Positions 1 through 8,684 of a stretch of DNA of 64,000 bases are shown here, in pieces. A model generated the notes under the pieces. It saw only the letters and a list, made by a program, of their open reading frames with translations, was not told the DNA's origin and made no database searches. How positions within the stretch are numbered: the stretch's first letter is position 1; the number at the start of each line of letters is the position of its first letter. The translations under genes and the position numbers were made by a program. The stretch lies in contig NZ_JAXAFK010000002.1 of the NCBI RefSeq assembly GCF_033898505.1, forward strand, positions 1 to 64,000, read 5' to 3'. This DNA is from Pectobacterium carotovorum. Lineage in GTDB: Bacteria; Pseudomonadota; Gammaproteobacteria; Enterobacterales; Enterobacteriaceae.

Positions 1-13
1 GAGGCTTAACCTT
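1..13 (+). rRNA. 3' end of 23S rRNA (partial)
   Basis: The window opens with GAGGCTTAACCTT, which is the 3' terminus of enterobacterial 23S rRNA. Only these last 13 bases are inside the window. The 5S gene follows after a spacer of about 120 bases, as in an rrn operon. Confidence 0.85.
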
Positions 14-134
14 ACAACACCGAAGGTGTTTTGTGGGTGACTCATAGAAAACAATAATCAGCTTGTTCAGAGATTGGTTCTGATGGTTGTGCGAGCGCGT
101 AAGCAACGTATAACGGTTGGAATGAAATAGAATT
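14..134 (+). other. 23S-5S intergenic spacer
   Basis: Transcribed spacer of the rrn operon. A small hairpin (arms 16-21 and 25-30, loop GAA) lies just after the 23S end. The stretch AGAATTTGCC just before the 5S gene matches the E. coli RNase E processing site that releases precursor 5S. No tRNA gene is present in the spacer. Confidence 0.7.
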
Positions 135-254
135 TGCCTGGCGGCGATAGCGCGGTGGTCCCACCTGACCCCATGCCGAACTCAGAAGTGAAACGCCGTA
201 GCGCCGATGGTAGTGTGGGGCTTCCCCATGTGAGAGTAGGGAACTGCCAGGCAT
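135..254 (+). rRNA. rrf: 5S ribosomal RNA
   Basis: A 120-nt gene beginning TGCCTGGCGG and ending CTGCCAGGCAT; the two ends pair to form helix I. It carries the enterobacterial 5S core (CCCACCTGACCCCATGCCG and the CTCAGAAGTGAAACGCC block). It is the last gene of an rrn operon whose 23S gene ends at base 13, and is followed directly by a strong terminator. The same adjacency to an aap/yhdWXYZ operon occurs at E. coli rrnD. Confidence 0.97.
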
Positions 255-259
255 CAAAT

Positions 260-299
260 AAAACAAGAAGCCCAGTCGAAAGACTGGGCTTCTTGTTTT
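260..299 (+). terminator. rrn terminator T1
   Basis: Perfect 18-bp stem (260-277 with 282-299) closed by a GAAA tetraloop, 5 bases after the 5S gene, with the TTTT run at its 3' arm. The following sequence (GGACAAATCCGCCGGGAGCG) matches the region after E. coli rrnB T1. Confidence 0.95.
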
Positions 300-434
300 G
301 TCTGCTGTGTGTCGGTGAGGGCTCTCTGGAGCAGGACAAATCCGCCGGGAGCGGATTTGCACGTTGCGACGCAACGGCCCGAGGGGGGCGGGCAGGACGC
401 CTGCCATAAACTGCCGGGCATCAAACAAGTGGAC

Positions 435-465
435 AGTCGCTGTCGAAAGACAGGGGCTTTTTGCT
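435..465 (+). terminator. rrn terminator T2
   Basis: Stem 435-444 with 449-458 around a GAAA loop, followed by TTTTTG. It sits after ACTGCCGGGCATCAAAC, the same position and context as E. coli rrnB T2. The stem has one mismatch (G439/G454) and G-T pairing. Confidence 0.85.
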
Positions 466-687
466 ATGCGTGTTTGGGAGCGACTGTTTATCAGTATCCG
501 GAAGGCGGCTAACAGCCCGCATGATGGATACAGGTATAGGACGGCTTTTGGAGATGCGAAAGCTCATTTTCTACCCGTTATTATTCAATGGGTTAGTGTG
601 AGAACTACCTACATTATGTTGATCGCGTTAGTTGAACTCGATAACGTGAGTCGCGAGAGCCACTATCATACTGGCGCGTTAGGGAAG
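466..687. other. Intergenic, no gene seen
   Basis: About 220 bases between the rrn T2 terminator and the end of aapP. I see no conserved coding frame, tRNA or repeat here; the open frame across 364-747 runs through T2 and has no recognisable product. Confidence 0.6.
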
Positions 688-707
688 GCCTGCGTAGACA
701 CGCAGGC
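688..707 (-). terminator. Candidate terminator of the aap operon
   Basis: Perfect 8-bp GC-rich stem (688-695 with 700-707, 4-nt loop) 14 bases after the aapP stop codon. Read on the minus strand it is followed by CTTCCCTAA, which is only a weak U-tract, so termination may be partial. Confidence 0.5.
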
Positions 708-720
708 AGAGTACTTCAGA

Positions 721-1482
721 TTAGTGCAGAATCTGCGAGAGAAATGACTGCGTGCGTTCTGAGCGAGGGCTGGAGAAGAAGATATCCGGTGGCGCTTGTT
801 CCACGATCTCACCCTGATCCATAAAGATCACTCGGTCAGCGACAGTTTTTGCGAACCCCATTTCGTGCGTTACGCAGAGCATCGTCATCCCGTCCTGAGC
901 CAGCCCAAGCATGGTATCGAGAACCTCTTTTACCATTTCAGGATCCAATGCGGACGTCGGTTCGTCAAATAGCATAATCTTGGGCTTCATGCACAGCGAG
1001 CGCGCGATGGCCACACGCTGCTGCTGCCCTCCGGATAGCTGCCCTGGAAATTTATGCGCATGTGCGGCGATACGCACACGTTCCAGATAGTGCATTGCCA
1101 GTTCTTCCGCTTCTTTCTTCGGCATGTTGCGTACCCAGCATGGCGCCAGTGTGCAGTTTTGTAACACGGTTAAGTGGGGGAAAAGATTGAAGTGCTGGAA
1201 AACCATACCGACTTCCGTACGAATTTTCTCGATGTTGCGCAAGTCATTATTTAATTCAATCCCATCAACAACAATTCGCCCTTGCTGATGCTCTTCGAGA
1301 TGATTAATACAGCGTATGGTGGTTGATTTCCCCGAGCCGGAAGGGCCACACAGCACAATGCGTTCCCCTTGTCTGACCTGCAAATTAATATCTTTAAGCA
1401 CGTGAAATTGCCCGTACCACTTATTCACATTCTCTAAGGTAATCATGTGATCGGTTGATTGAGTGAATGCAGTCTGATTCAT
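721..1482 (-). CDS. aapP: General L-amino-acid ABC transporter, ATP-binding protein
   Basis: A 253-residue ABC ATPase that powers amino-acid import at the inner membrane. Visible motifs: Walker [10 protein letters not shown] (46-54), Q-loop Gln96, signature LSGGQ (149-153), Walker B IMLFDEP (169-175) and switch His206. Gene order binding protein-permease-permease-ATPase (transcribed 4864 to 721) is that of Rhizobium aapJQMP and of E. coli yhdWXYZ, which also lies beside an rrn operon; the E. coli name would be yhdZ. It starts 8 bases after the aapM stop codon, consistent with cotranscription. The family moves a broad set of polar L-amino acids; the actual substrates here are inferred. Confidence 0.93.
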   Translation of the reverse strand: MNQTAFTQSTDHMITLENVNKWYGQFHVLKDINLQVRQGERIVLCGPSGSGKSTTIRCINHLEEHQQGRIVVDGIELNNDLRNIEKIRTEVGMVFQHFNLFPHLTVLQNCTLAPCWVRNMPKKEAEELAMHYLERVRIAAHAHKFPGQLSGGQQQRVAIARSLCMKPKIMLFDEPTSALDPEMVKEVLDTMLGLAQDGMTMLCVTHEMGFAKTVADRVIFMDQGEIVEQAPPDIFFSSPRSERTQSFLSQILH

Positions 1483-1490
1483 GGATGGCC

Positions 1491-2585
1491 TCAGTGTGAC
1501 TTGTGTCCGGTGTTAAAACGATTTTCCAGATGTTGGCTATAGCGCGACATGCTGAAACAAAAAATCCAATAGACCATGGCAGCGAAGACATAGCCTTCTG
1601 TCGACATACCCAGCCAGGTGGGATCGACCGTTGCCTGTTGGATGCTGCTGAAGAGATCGAAAAGGCCGATGATGATCACCAGACTGGTGTCTTTAAAGAG
1701 AGAAATAATGGTATTCACCAGACCTGGGATAACCATTTTCAGCGCTTGCGGAAGGATGACCAGCCCCTGCATACGCCAGTAGCCTAAGCCCAGAGATTCA
1801 GCGGCTTCATACTGTCCTTTAGGTAGCGCCTGCAAGCCACCGCGGACTACCTCGGCGACATAGGCGGATTGGAATAAAATAACGCCGACTAGCGCCCTTA
1901 GCAGTTTGTCGATAGTCGTGCCTTCTGTTAAAAACAGCGGCAGCATTACGGAGGACATAAAAAGCACGGTGATGAGCGGTACGCCGCGCCAGAATTCGAT
2001 GAACACGACGGAAAGCATGCGGACAATCGGTAGTGTGGAACGGCGGCCTAATGCGAGCAAGATACCAAGCGGTAACGCACCAGCGATACCCACGGCAGCG
2101 ATGATCAGCGTTAACGTTAAGCCGCCCCACTGGTAGGTTTCCACTCGGCTGAGCCCGCCGAAACCGCCATAAAGCAACCACCAGGCGATGAGCGGATACA
2201 CCACCGCCCAGACCGCAATATAGCGTCCGCGATAGGGGATACTTTTCAGGAACATCGGCAGAATGCTGAGTAACCCGATGGCGAGCGCAAAGTTGATGCG
2301 CCAGACTTCTGCCGCTGGATACAGGCCATACATGAAATGACCAAATCTGGCGTGAATGAAGACCCAGCAGGCCCCCTCACGCGTACAGTCATTGCGGGTT
2401 GTACCAATCCAGTTCGCCTGAAAGATCGCCCAGTTGAGCAGCGGCGGTATGGCAACCCACAAGAGCCAGAGGCAAAACAGCGTTAACAGGCTATTGCTGA
2501 TACTTGAGAAGAGATTACGTCGTGCCCACTGCATCGCTTTGAACAGAGAAGACTGACGGCCTTGCGGATAATGGTTCATCGTCAT
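1491..2585 (-). CDS. aapM: General L-amino-acid ABC transporter, permease AapM
   Basis: A 364-residue inner-membrane permease of the His/Glu/Gln family (E. coli YhdY). It has several hydrophobic segments and the cytoplasmic EAA loop ([20 protein letters not shown]) that docks on the ATPase. An extended N-terminal half with an extra loop between early membrane segments distinguishes AapM/AapQ from short permeases such as HisM. The start at 2585 has AGAGGACATC just upstream; a second ATG two codons in is possible. It follows aapQ by 9 bases and precedes aapP by 8, inside one operon. Confidence 0.92.
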   Translation of the reverse strand: MTMNHYPQGRQSSLFKAMQWARRNLFSSISNSLLTLFCLWLLWVAIPPLLNWAIFQANWIGTTRNDCTREGACWVFIHARFGHFMYGLYPAAEVWRINFALAIGLLSILPMFLKSIPYRGRYIAVWAVVYPLIAWWLLYGGFGGLSRVETYQWGGLTLTLIIAAVGIAGALPLGILLALGRRSTLPIVRMLSVVFIEFWRGVPLITVLFMSSVMLPLFLTEGTTIDKLLRALVGVILFQSAYVAEVVRGGLQALPKGQYEAAESLGLGYWRMQGLVILPQALKMVIPGLVNTIISLFKDTSLVIIIGLFDLFSSIQQATVDPTWLGMSTEGYVFAAMVYWIFCFSMSRYSQHLENRFNTGHKSH

Positions 2586-2594
2586 GATGTCCTC

Positions 2595-3773
2595 TTAGCG
2601 TTCGACTAGCGCGATCTTGCGGTTATACAGATTCATCAGCAGCGAGATCAGCAGACTGATAATGAGGTAGACCGACATGGTAATGGCGATGGTCTCAATG
2701 GCCTGGCCGGTCTGGTTGAGCACCGTTCCTGCGAACAGCGACACCATATCGGGATAGCCAATCGCGGCAGCCAGCGAAGAGTTCTTCACAATATTCAGAT
2801 ACTGGCTGGTCAGTGGCGGAATTATGACGCGCAGCGCCTGTGGGAGGATGACTTTGCGCAGCGTAACGGGATTCGGTAATCCGAGAGAGCGTGCCGCCTC
2901 GTGCTGGCCGTGAGAAACCGATTGGATGCCTGAACGAATGATCTCGGCGATAAACGATGAGGTGTAGACCGACAGGGCGACGGTTAATGCCGCCAGTTCA
3001 GGGATAAGCACCATACCGCCACGGAAATTAAACCCTTTTAATTCCGGCATGTCCCAGTGAAAGGCTGCGCCAAAAATCAGATGGCTGAGCGCACACAGCC
3101 CAAGCAACAGGCCTAGCGCCAGCGGCCAGGTTCTGCGTGGCTGACCGGTTAACGCGTGATAGCGTTGGTTACGCCGGAAAACGCCCCATGTCACGACCAA
3201 CGTAATAATGAGAGAAAGAAAAAACGCTGCTGCACCGGGTCCCAATTCAGGAGAAGGCAGGTAAAAGCCTCGGTTGCTGAGGAACGCGACATCAAACGCG
3301 CTGATTGACTGGCGCGGCCCCGGCAGATTCCGCAATACGGCAAAGTACCAGAAGAAGATCTGCAATAACGGCGGGATATTACGGAATATCTCAATATAAA
3401 CGTTAGATATTTTCCGTAATAGCCAGTTATCGGACAACCGGGCAAGGCCAACGGTAAAGCCGAGAATCGACGCAAACACGATACACAATGCCGAAACCAG
3501 TAGCGTGTTGAATAGCCCAACAAGGAAAACACGGGCGTAGGTATCGCCTTGTTGATAGTCAATCAGGTGTTGGACGATACCAAAGCCAGCGCTTTTATTC
3601 AGGAAATCGAAGCCAGAGGTGATGCCCCTCTGTGCCAGATTGGTCACGGTGTTGTGCAACAGGTAGGTTGCGACAGCCAATACAGCGATAACAACGACAA
3701 TTTGATACAGCCAGGCGCGCACCGCTGGATTAGTCAGTGATAAATCACCTTTTACGGTTGGGCGTTGTAGCAT
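2595..3773 (-). CDS. aapQ: General L-amino-acid ABC transporter, permease AapQ
   Basis: A 392-residue permease, partner of AapM (E. coli YhdX). The EAA loop reads QHEAARSLGLPNPVTLRKVI, and the C-terminal half holds the typical membrane segments. I placed the start at the ATG at 3773 (protein MLQRPTVKGD...), which has GAGG 8 bases upstream; the open frame extends further upstream but that part overlaps the end of aapJ and shows no family similarity. A hairpin at 3801-3823 separates it from aapJ, which may let the binding protein be made in excess. Confidence 0.92.
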   Translation of the reverse strand: MLQRPTVKGDLSLTNPAVRAWLYQIVVVIAVLAVATYLLHNTVTNLAQRGITSGFDFLNKSAGFGIVQHLIDYQQGDTYARVFLVGLFNTLLVSALCIVFASILGFTVGLARLSDNWLLRKISNVYIEIFRNIPPLLQIFFWYFAVLRNLPGPRQSISAFDVAFLSNRGFYLPSPELGPGAAAFFLSLIITLVVTWGVFRRNQRYHALTGQPRRTWPLALGLLLGLCALSHLIFGAAFHWDMPELKGFNFRGGMVLIPELAALTVALSVYTSSFIAEIIRSGIQSVSHGQHEAARSLGLPNPVTLRKVILPQALRVIIPPLTSQYLNIVKNSSLAAAIGYPDMVSLFAGTVLNQTGQAIETIAITMSVYLIISLLISLLMNLYNRKIALVER

Positions 3774-3800
3774 GCTGGAACCTCGATACGGGGTACTGAG

Positions 3801-3823
3801 GGGCGCAGCAATACACTGCGCCC
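3801..3823 (-). promoter_or_regulatory. Intercistronic hairpin between aapJ and aapQ
   Basis: Perfect 8-bp stem (3801-3808 with 3816-3823, 7-nt loop) between the aapJ stop and the aapQ start. On the minus strand no U-tract follows, so I read it as an mRNA-stabilising or attenuating structure of the kind often found after binding-protein genes, not as a full terminator. The run of T on its right side would be in the wrong orientation for this operon. Confidence 0.5.
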
Positions 3824-3838
3824 GGTTTTTTCTGATAA

Positions 3839-4864
3839 TTAACGTACCGCTGGCGCGTACTGGATCCCGCCTTTGTTCCACAGTTCGTTCAGGCCACGCT
3901 TAATTTTCAACTCGCTGCCCATACCGACATTACGTTCAAAGATTTCGCCGTAGTTACCGACCTGTTTGATGATTTTGAATGCCCAGTCGTTCGGTAATTT
4001 GAGATCTTTACCGTAGCTGCCTTCGTGACCAAGCAGGTGAGACATATCTGGCGTGGTGGGTTTTGCTGCCAGCTGGTCGACGTTTTTGGAGGTCACACCC
4101 ATCTCTTCGGCATTCAGCATAGCGAACAGCGTCCAGCGTACGATCGAGAACCACTCTTCATCACCACGGCGTACCACTGGGCCCAGCGGCTCCTTGGAAA
4201 TCACTTCTGGCAGAACGATGAATTCAGCGGGTTTGCTCAGCTTGATGCGCAGTGCATACAGCTGTGACTGGTCTGATGCCAGCGTATCGCAGCGGCCAGA
4301 TTCCAGTGCTTTGGCACTTTCATCAGAGCGGTCGAACGTGACAGGGGTGTACTGCATTTTATGGGTCTTGAAGTAGTCTGCGACGTTCAGCTCGGTATCG
4401 GTGCCAGCCTGAATACAAACGGTTGCGCCATCCAGCTCTTTTGCACTGGTTAAGCCCGCTTTGTTGTGTGTCAGGAAGCCGATACCGTCGTAGTAGGTCA
4501 CGCCGGTAAAGAGCATACCCATGCCGCCGTCGCGTGAGGAGGTCCAGGTCGTGTTGCGCGACAGCACGTCAACCTCGCCGGATTGCAGCGCAGTGAAGCG
4601 CTCTTTCGCCGTCAGCGGCGTATATTTAACTTTATTGGCATCGCCGAATACGGCGGCGGCAAGGCCGCGGCACACGTCAACATCAATGCCGGAGTATTTG
4701 CCGCTGGCGTCTGCATAAGAAAAACCGGGCAAGCCATCGCTGATACCGCATTGCACAAATCCTTTCTTCTGAATGGCGTCCAGCGTTGCACCAGCATGGG
4801 CTTGATTGATTGCGGCAAAGAGTGACGCGCCAGCAACCAGAGTAGAAATCACTATTCTTTTCAT
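3839..4864 (-). CDS. aapJ: General L-amino-acid ABC transporter, periplasmic binding protein
   Basis: A 341-residue periplasmic solute-binding protein of the AapJ/BztA class (E. coli YhdW). It starts MKRIVISTLVAGASLFAA with a signal peptide predicted to be cut after NQAHA (residue 24). The mature part has the amino-acid-binding fold, including GLPGFSYADASGKYSGIDVD and an ERFTALQSGEVDVLSRNTT block. I chose the ATG at 4864 rather than one two codons upstream because CTAGGA sits at proper distance and the signal peptide then begins cleanly. First gene of the aapJQMP operon; a candidate sigma-54 promoter lies about 115 bases upstream. Confidence 0.94.
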   Translation of the reverse strand: MKRIVISTLVAGASLFAAINQAHAGATLDAIQKKGFVQCGISDGLPGFSYADASGKYSGIDVDVCRGLAAAVFGDANKVKYTPLTAKERFTALQSGEVDVLSRNTTWTSSRDGGMGMLFTGVTYYDGIGFLTHNKAGLTSAKELDGATVCIQAGTDTELNVADYFKTHKMQYTPVTFDRSDESAKALESGRCDTLASDQSQLYALRIKLSKPAEFIVLPEVISKEPLGPVVRRGDEEWFSIVRWTLFAMLNAEEMGVTSKNVDQLAAKPTTPDMSHLLGHEGSYGKDLKLPNDWAFKIIKQVGNYGEIFERNVGMGSELKIKRGLNELWNKGGIQYAPAVR

Positions 4865-4977
4865 AATCATCCTAGCGTCTAAAGTTATTTGCTGTTTTTG
4901 AAGTACACAATTGTTTTTGACGTACACAATAAGGTGCACCATACCTGTCTGTCGGGATGCCGACGTGAGCAGAGCGA

Positions 4978-4993
4978 AGCAAATAAAATGCCA
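4978..4993 (-). promoter_or_regulatory. Candidate sigma-54 promoter of aapJQMP
   Basis: On the minus strand the sequence reads TGGCAT-TTTAT-TTGCT. This fits the sigma-54 consensus TGGCAC-N5-TTGC(A/T) with one mismatch and keeps the required GG/GC spacing of 10 bases. It lies 114-129 bases upstream of the aapJ start codon. RpoN itself is encoded at 53487-54920. NtrC control of amino-acid uptake operons is well known; use of this site is inferred. Confidence 0.5.
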
Positions 4994-5098
4994 ACTCTCT
5001 ATTCGATTGATAATCAAGACGAAAAGGAATGGTTATTGATCTAAATGGGTAATTCTAAATAGGTATATCCGCACCGTGATAAATGCAAAGCGGACAAT

Positions 5099-5115
5099 GC
5101 GCCCTTTTTTGGTGC
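5099..5115 (-). promoter_or_regulatory. Possible NtrC-type enhancer site
   Basis: Dyad GCGCC-N7-GGTGC about 105-120 bases upstream of the -24 element of the candidate sigma-54 promoter, a usual enhancer distance. The half-sites resemble NtrC sites (GCACC...GGTGC) but the spacer is 7 rather than 5 bases, so this is weak. Confidence 0.22.
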
Positions 5116-5212
5116 GTCAAAATGGAGAGCGTGAGATGCCTTCAGCCACTCTGCGCGTTTATCAGGGGTGGAGTACAGCGAACAAGGCTGAATGTTAAGT
5201 CGGGGGGAGTGT

Positions 5213-5242
5213 CATCAGCCCAGCGGATGGCGTGGGCTGATG
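5213..5242 (-). terminator. Hairpin after the cystine-type permease gene
   Basis: Perfect 10-bp stem (5213-5222 with 5233-5242, loop of 10) 9 bases after the stop codon at 5252. No U-tract follows on the minus strand, so it may act as a Rho-dependent or mRNA 3'-end stabilising structure. Confidence 0.5.
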
Positions 5243-5251
5243 GGGGAGGTG

Positions 5252-5917
5252 TTAGTGCGTGATGTGGCGCTGATAATACTTTTCGAGCTTCACCTGTAGC
5301 TGGCTCAGCACGGTGCTGAACATCAGATAAATCAGCGCCGCTTCGACATACAGAATCAGAGGCTCATAGGTCACGGAAACGATGCGCTGAGCGGATAAAA
5401 ACATCTCTGGCACGGTGATCACGGCAGCCAGCGACGTATCCTTGATTAAGGAAATAAACGTATTGGAAAGCGGCGGCAGCGACACGAAAACGGATTGCGG
5501 GAAGATAACCCAGCGAATCGCCTGCCTGCCATTCATGCCGAGAGAATAGGCGGCATTCCATTGGCCTTTCGGGACAGACAAAATTGCCCCGCGGACGATC
5601 TCTGAGCTGTAGGCACCCACGCTGATGGTGAAACCAATGAGCGCAGCGGGGAAAGCATCCAGGGTAATACCCGCGCTAGGCAGCCCATAAAAAATCAGGA
5701 AAAGCTGCACCAGTAACGGTGTTCCACGAATAACCCAAACGTAGAAATCACCCAGCCATTTCAGCGGCTTTGGGCCATAAAGGCGAACCAGCGCGATGAG
5801 AATGCCGAGGGCTAAGCCAAAGATGAAAGACAGAATCGCCAGAGGGACAGTAAATTTAAGTCCCGCAGAAAGCAGACTCCAAAAGGAGTCTGCCATGAGT
5901 TGTAGCCAAGGCGGCAT
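5252..5917 (-). CDS. Amino-acid (cystine-type) ABC transporter permease
   Basis: A 221-residue inner-membrane permease of the TcyB/TcyL (YecS) class. It has a short N-terminal periplasmic part, about five hydrophobic segments, and the EAA loop variant QWNAAYSLGMNGRQAIRWVI. ATG at 5917 has GGAG 9 bases upstream. It lies 42 bases after the binding-protein gene at 5960 on the same strand. No ATPase gene follows: the next gene downstream is aapJ, beyond a strong hairpin. The pair therefore needs an ATPase encoded elsewhere. Cystine is the best guess from resemblance of both proteins to TcyJ/TcyL, but another amino acid is possible. Confidence 0.85.
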   Translation of the reverse strand: MPPWLQLMADSFWSLLSAGLKFTVPLAILSFIFGLALGILIALVRLYGPKPLKWLGDFYVWVIRGTPLLVQLFLIFYGLPSAGITLDAFPAALIGFTISVGAYSSEIVRGAILSVPKGQWNAAYSLGMNGRQAIRWVIFPQSVFVSLPPLSNTFISLIKDTSLAAVITVPEMFLSAQRIVSVTYEPLILYVEAALIYLMFSTVLSQLQVKLEKYYQRHITH

Positions 5918-5959
5918 GAAAACGAGCTCCGATAACGGTATGCGCTGATAACAGTGCGA

Positions 5960-6727
5960 TTATTGAGAAACATCCTCCCCGAAGTATCGCACAGATATCG
6001 TTTTATAGGTGCCGTCTGCTTTGATTTCATCCAGAGCTTTATTCAATGCTTCCACCAGTGGTGCCTGATTTTTACGTACCAGAATCGCGGAAGGTTCGCC
6101 GTCTTTTGAGGTCGCGGCAATCTTCACGTTGGCATCTGGTTTCTGCTTTTTGAAATCCAGGAATGACAGATTATCGTTTAACGTGGCGTCAGCACGACCG
6201 CTGAGAACCAGATCCAGCGACTGGTTAAAACCGTCCGTCGGCACAATGTCCGCACCGTAGCTGGTGGCTTGCTTAGAGTAATTACTGGTCAGGCTCTGAG
6301 CTGCTTTTTTGCCTTTCAGATCGCTGAAATCTTTGAGGGTGGTGTTATCGCCACGGACAACCAGCACCGCCTTGGAATCGATATACGGCTTGGAGAAATC
6401 ATACTTGGCCTGACGCTCTTTGGTAACGCCAACCTGATTGATGACCGCATCGTAGCGCTTGGCATCGATACCGGCGATTAACCCGTCCCAACGCCCTTCA
6501 ATAAACTGGGCTTTCACGCCGAGTTTTTCTGCCACCGCGCGGCCAATATCCACATCGAAGCCAACCAACTGGCCTGATTTATCATGATAGGTGTAAGGCG
6601 CGTAGGTGCCTTCTGTGCCGATCTTGAGAACGCCTGCGGACTTGATGTCGCTAAGGTCATCGGCATGAGCGAATACGCTGGTAGCAAGCAGGGCGCTGGT
6701 CAGTAAAGCAAAACGTATTTTTTTCAT
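5960..6727 (-). CDS. Amino-acid (cystine-type) periplasmic binding protein
   Basis: A 255-residue solute-binding protein. Signal peptide MKKIRFALLTSALLATSVFA, cut near AHA/DD (residue 22). The mature part has the family hallmarks KIGTEGTYAPYTYHD, GFDVDIGRAVAEKLGV and DAVINQVGVTKERQ, the last close to the INQVTI stretch of E. coli TcyJ (FliY). I placed the start at 6727 (AGGA 9 bases upstream); the longer upstream frame is not signal-peptide-like. First gene of a two-gene operon with the permease at 5252-5917. Divergent from the gene at 7048. Confidence 0.87.
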   Translation of the reverse strand: MKKIRFALLTSALLATSVFAHADDLSDIKSAGVLKIGTEGTYAPYTYHDKSGQLVGFDVDIGRAVAEKLGVKAQFIEGRWDGLIAGIDAKRYDAVINQVGVTKERQAKYDFSKPYIDSKAVLVVRGDNTTLKDFSDLKGKKAAQSLTSNYSKQATSYGADIVPTDGFNQSLDLVLSGRADATLNDNLSFLDFKKQKPDANVKIAATSKDGEPSAILVRKNQAPLVEALNKALDEIKADGTYKTISVRYFGEDVSQ

Positions 6728-7047
6728 TATGAATTCCTGTGAATAGAGTGCGGTCATGCGCTTATAACTTTTGTTAATAACGAATCTACGCGACAAAACA
6801 TCTGTTTATAAATCACGTTGTGTGATTATTTATATCAGAAGTGAATATAGTACTTATGGTGTGCGTACTGTTGTCGCGAGTCTTACTTTTGTAGTGAATA
6901 TAGTGCGTCTAACACGTTTTAACCATGCTGAGTTAAAGAACGATAGAAAAAGTCTATCGCTGCCGGGAATGCTGCCCAACTGTCACAATATGCTTCTATT
7001 CTCAAAAGGACATCATTGCTTTTGCCACTACCCAGCAGGAGACAACA
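6728..7047. promoter_or_regulatory. Divergent control region
   Basis: 320 bases between two divergent genes. It contains the dyad AATCAC-GTTGT-GTGATT (6811-6827) and a 12-base direct repeat AGTGAATATAGT at 6840-6851 and 6893-6904. These are plausible regulator sites for the cystine-type operon but I recognise no specific regulator. Confidence 0.35.
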
Positions 7048-8193
7048 ATGAAGATCCGTATCGCCAGCTATAACGTTGAGAACCTGTTCCACCGCACTGC
7101 GATTCTCAATCTCCCCGATTCCAAGCAGATTGACGCCTTGTTGCAGCAGGTCAGGCAGCTTCAGCATCTTCTTGAACAGCCGCAATACGATGATGCCCTG
7201 AAAGATCAGGTGTTCCGCCTTTCTATCGCACTGCGCCCTTATATTGATATTCGTACCGATGCGGGATCGCTGGGGAGATGGAAAAAAGAGGAGGCCGGCA
7301 CCGGATTTAGGATCAATAAAAGCTGCCGTGGTCGTGGGGATTGGATCGGCGAAATCGTGTTTAAGGCGCAAGAATTTAGCAGTCAGCAGCGTAAGAATAC
7401 GGGCAAGATTATTACCCTGCTTAACGCCGACATTCTGTGCGCGGTTGAGGTCGAAAACATGGATGTCCTGCGTGATTTCAACAATCAGGTGCTGGGGGAC
7501 GATAAATTCAGCCAGTTCGTGATGATCGACAGCCCGAATGATCCACGCGGCATTGATGTTGCCTGCCTGACGCGTTACCGGATTGCCCAGCTTCGCACGC
7601 ATATTTTTGATGCTGGAAAACGCTTCGATCCGGTCTTTAGTCGTGACTGCCTCGAAGTGACGCTGGATGCCGGCCTCAAGCAGCCGATTTATATCCTGTG
7701 TAACCATTTCAAAAGCCAGAGCGGTCAAACGGAAGAAGAGCGGCAGCGCGGGGCGGAGAAGCGCCGAGATCAGGCCGAACGTGTCGCGGAGATTGTTCAA
7801 CAGACTTACGATCTCAAGAAGGACTACGTGGTCATCCTCGGCGATTTGAACGAAGATTCATCAAACCCCTGGCACAGTTTGGCTCCGCTGTTTTCTCTGT
7901 CGGACTTACACCCGGTTATCGACCCTGAACGCCCAGAAAAAGAGCGCTACACCTACTATTTCTCTGGGGGAAAGAAGGGGGCGCGGTTAAATCAGCTGGA
8001 CTATATTTTCCTGTCTGCTCCGCTGCATCAGGCGGTGGTGGAGTGGGGAATCGAGCGTCGGGGGATTTATAATATCGATAAGATTGCCGCCAAAGAGGGC
8101 GCTGAACCTGTTACGCCGCTACCCGAAGTCACATCATGGGACACGGCGGCGTCCGACCATGCCGCGCTCTGGGTGGACGTGGATATTACCTGA
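7048..8193 (+). CDS. Endonuclease/exonuclease/phosphatase family protein
   Basis: A 381-residue protein of the metal-dependent EEP superfamily (DNase I/exonuclease III/synaptojanin fold). Family signatures: IASYNVENLF at the N-terminus (metal-binding Asn), ILCAVEVENMD, ILCNHFKSQ (catalytic His), VILGDLNEDSSN (Asp/Asn metal site) and the C-terminal SDHAALW. All key residues are therefore present and it should be an active hydrolase. No signal peptide is visible, so a cytoplasmic enzyme is likely. The substrate (nucleic acid, phospholipid or other phosphodiester) cannot be told from sequence. Strong ribosome site CAGGAG 7 bases before the ATG. It stands alone, divergent from the cystine-type operon. 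Confidence 0.82.
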   Translation: MKIRIASYNVENLFHRTAILNLPDSKQIDALLQQVRQLQHLLEQPQYDDALKDQVFRLSIALRPYIDIRTDAGSLGRWKKEEAGTGFRINKSCRGRGDWIGEIVFKAQEFSSQQRKNTGKIITLLNADILCAVEVENMDVLRDFNNQVLGDDKFSQFVMIDSPNDPRGIDVACLTRYRIAQLRTHIFDAGKRFDPVFSRDCLEVTLDAGLKQPIYILCNHFKSQSGQTEEERQRGAEKRRDQAERVAEIVQQTYDLKKDYVVILGDLNEDSSNPWHSLAPLFSLSDLHPVIDPERPEKERYTYYFSGGKKGARLNQLDYIFLSAPLHQAVVEWGIERRGIYNIDKIAAKEGAEPVTPLPEVTSWDTAASDHAALWVDVDIT

Positions 8194-8261
8194 TGGTCGC
8201 TTTAAGGCTATGATTGCGTAATAAAAGAGAGCAATCATAGCCGTATAAACCGAGGAAGATG

Positions 8262-8666
8262 ATGAGTCATAAACAAGGATTGGAAAAGTATCCAGACGCG
8301 CTGCGCTGGTCATTTGGTGACAACCCCGCGCTGGCGGATGAATTGCTGCAACTGGTACTGGAAGGGCATAAAACGGCAACCTGTAGCTCGTATCACGCGT
8401 TCAAAAATGAGGAAACGCCGCAGGTCGGTGATTACAACATCGTTCTGGACGGTGCCGGACAGCCTTCCTGCGTGATTCGGACACGATCGTTAACGCTGGT
8501 GCGCTACTGCGATGTGACTGCCGAGATGGCGGCGAAAGAGGGCGAAGGAGACAAGAGCCTGGCTTTCTGGCGTGAAGGCCATCAGACATTCTTCGAACGA
8601 GAAGGCACCTTCGCCCCAGATATGCTGCTGGTGTTTGAAGAGTTTGAGCTGATTGAGGTGTTTTGA
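8262..8666 (+). CDS. ASCH-domain protein (YhfF type)
   Basis: A 134-residue protein of the ASCH superfamily, related in fold to PUA RNA-binding domains. The signature GHKTATCSS (Gly-x-Lys-Thr near residues 36-44) followed by a GDYNIVLDGAGQP strand and an ARG-like loop region is typical of COG4405/YhfF proteins. Some ASCH proteins cleave RNA or bind modified nucleosides, so an RNA-related role is possible but unproven. GAGGAAG precedes two adjacent ATGs at 8259 and 8262; the second has better spacing. Confidence 0.78.
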   Translation: MSHKQGLEKYPDALRWSFGDNPALADELLQLVLEGHKTATCSSYHAFKNEETPQVGDYNIVLDGAGQPSCVIRTRSLTLVRYCDVTAEMAAKEGEGDKSLAFWREGHQTFFEREGTFAPDMLLVFEEFELIEVF

Positions 8667-8684
8667 TTCTGGATTAGCCACTGC

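Noticed and set aside
42..428. Open frames across the 5S gene and rrn terminators
   Set aside because: They overlap structural RNA and terminators with clear identity; chance frames.
3801..3830. Hairpin with a T-run as a plus-strand terminator
   Set aside because: No plus-strand gene ends here; the T-run is on the wrong side for the aap operon, so I list it as an intercistronic structure only.
6919..7800. Open frame of 293 codons on the minus strand
   Set aside because: Antisense to the EEP-family gene, no recognisable domain, and it would begin inside that gene.
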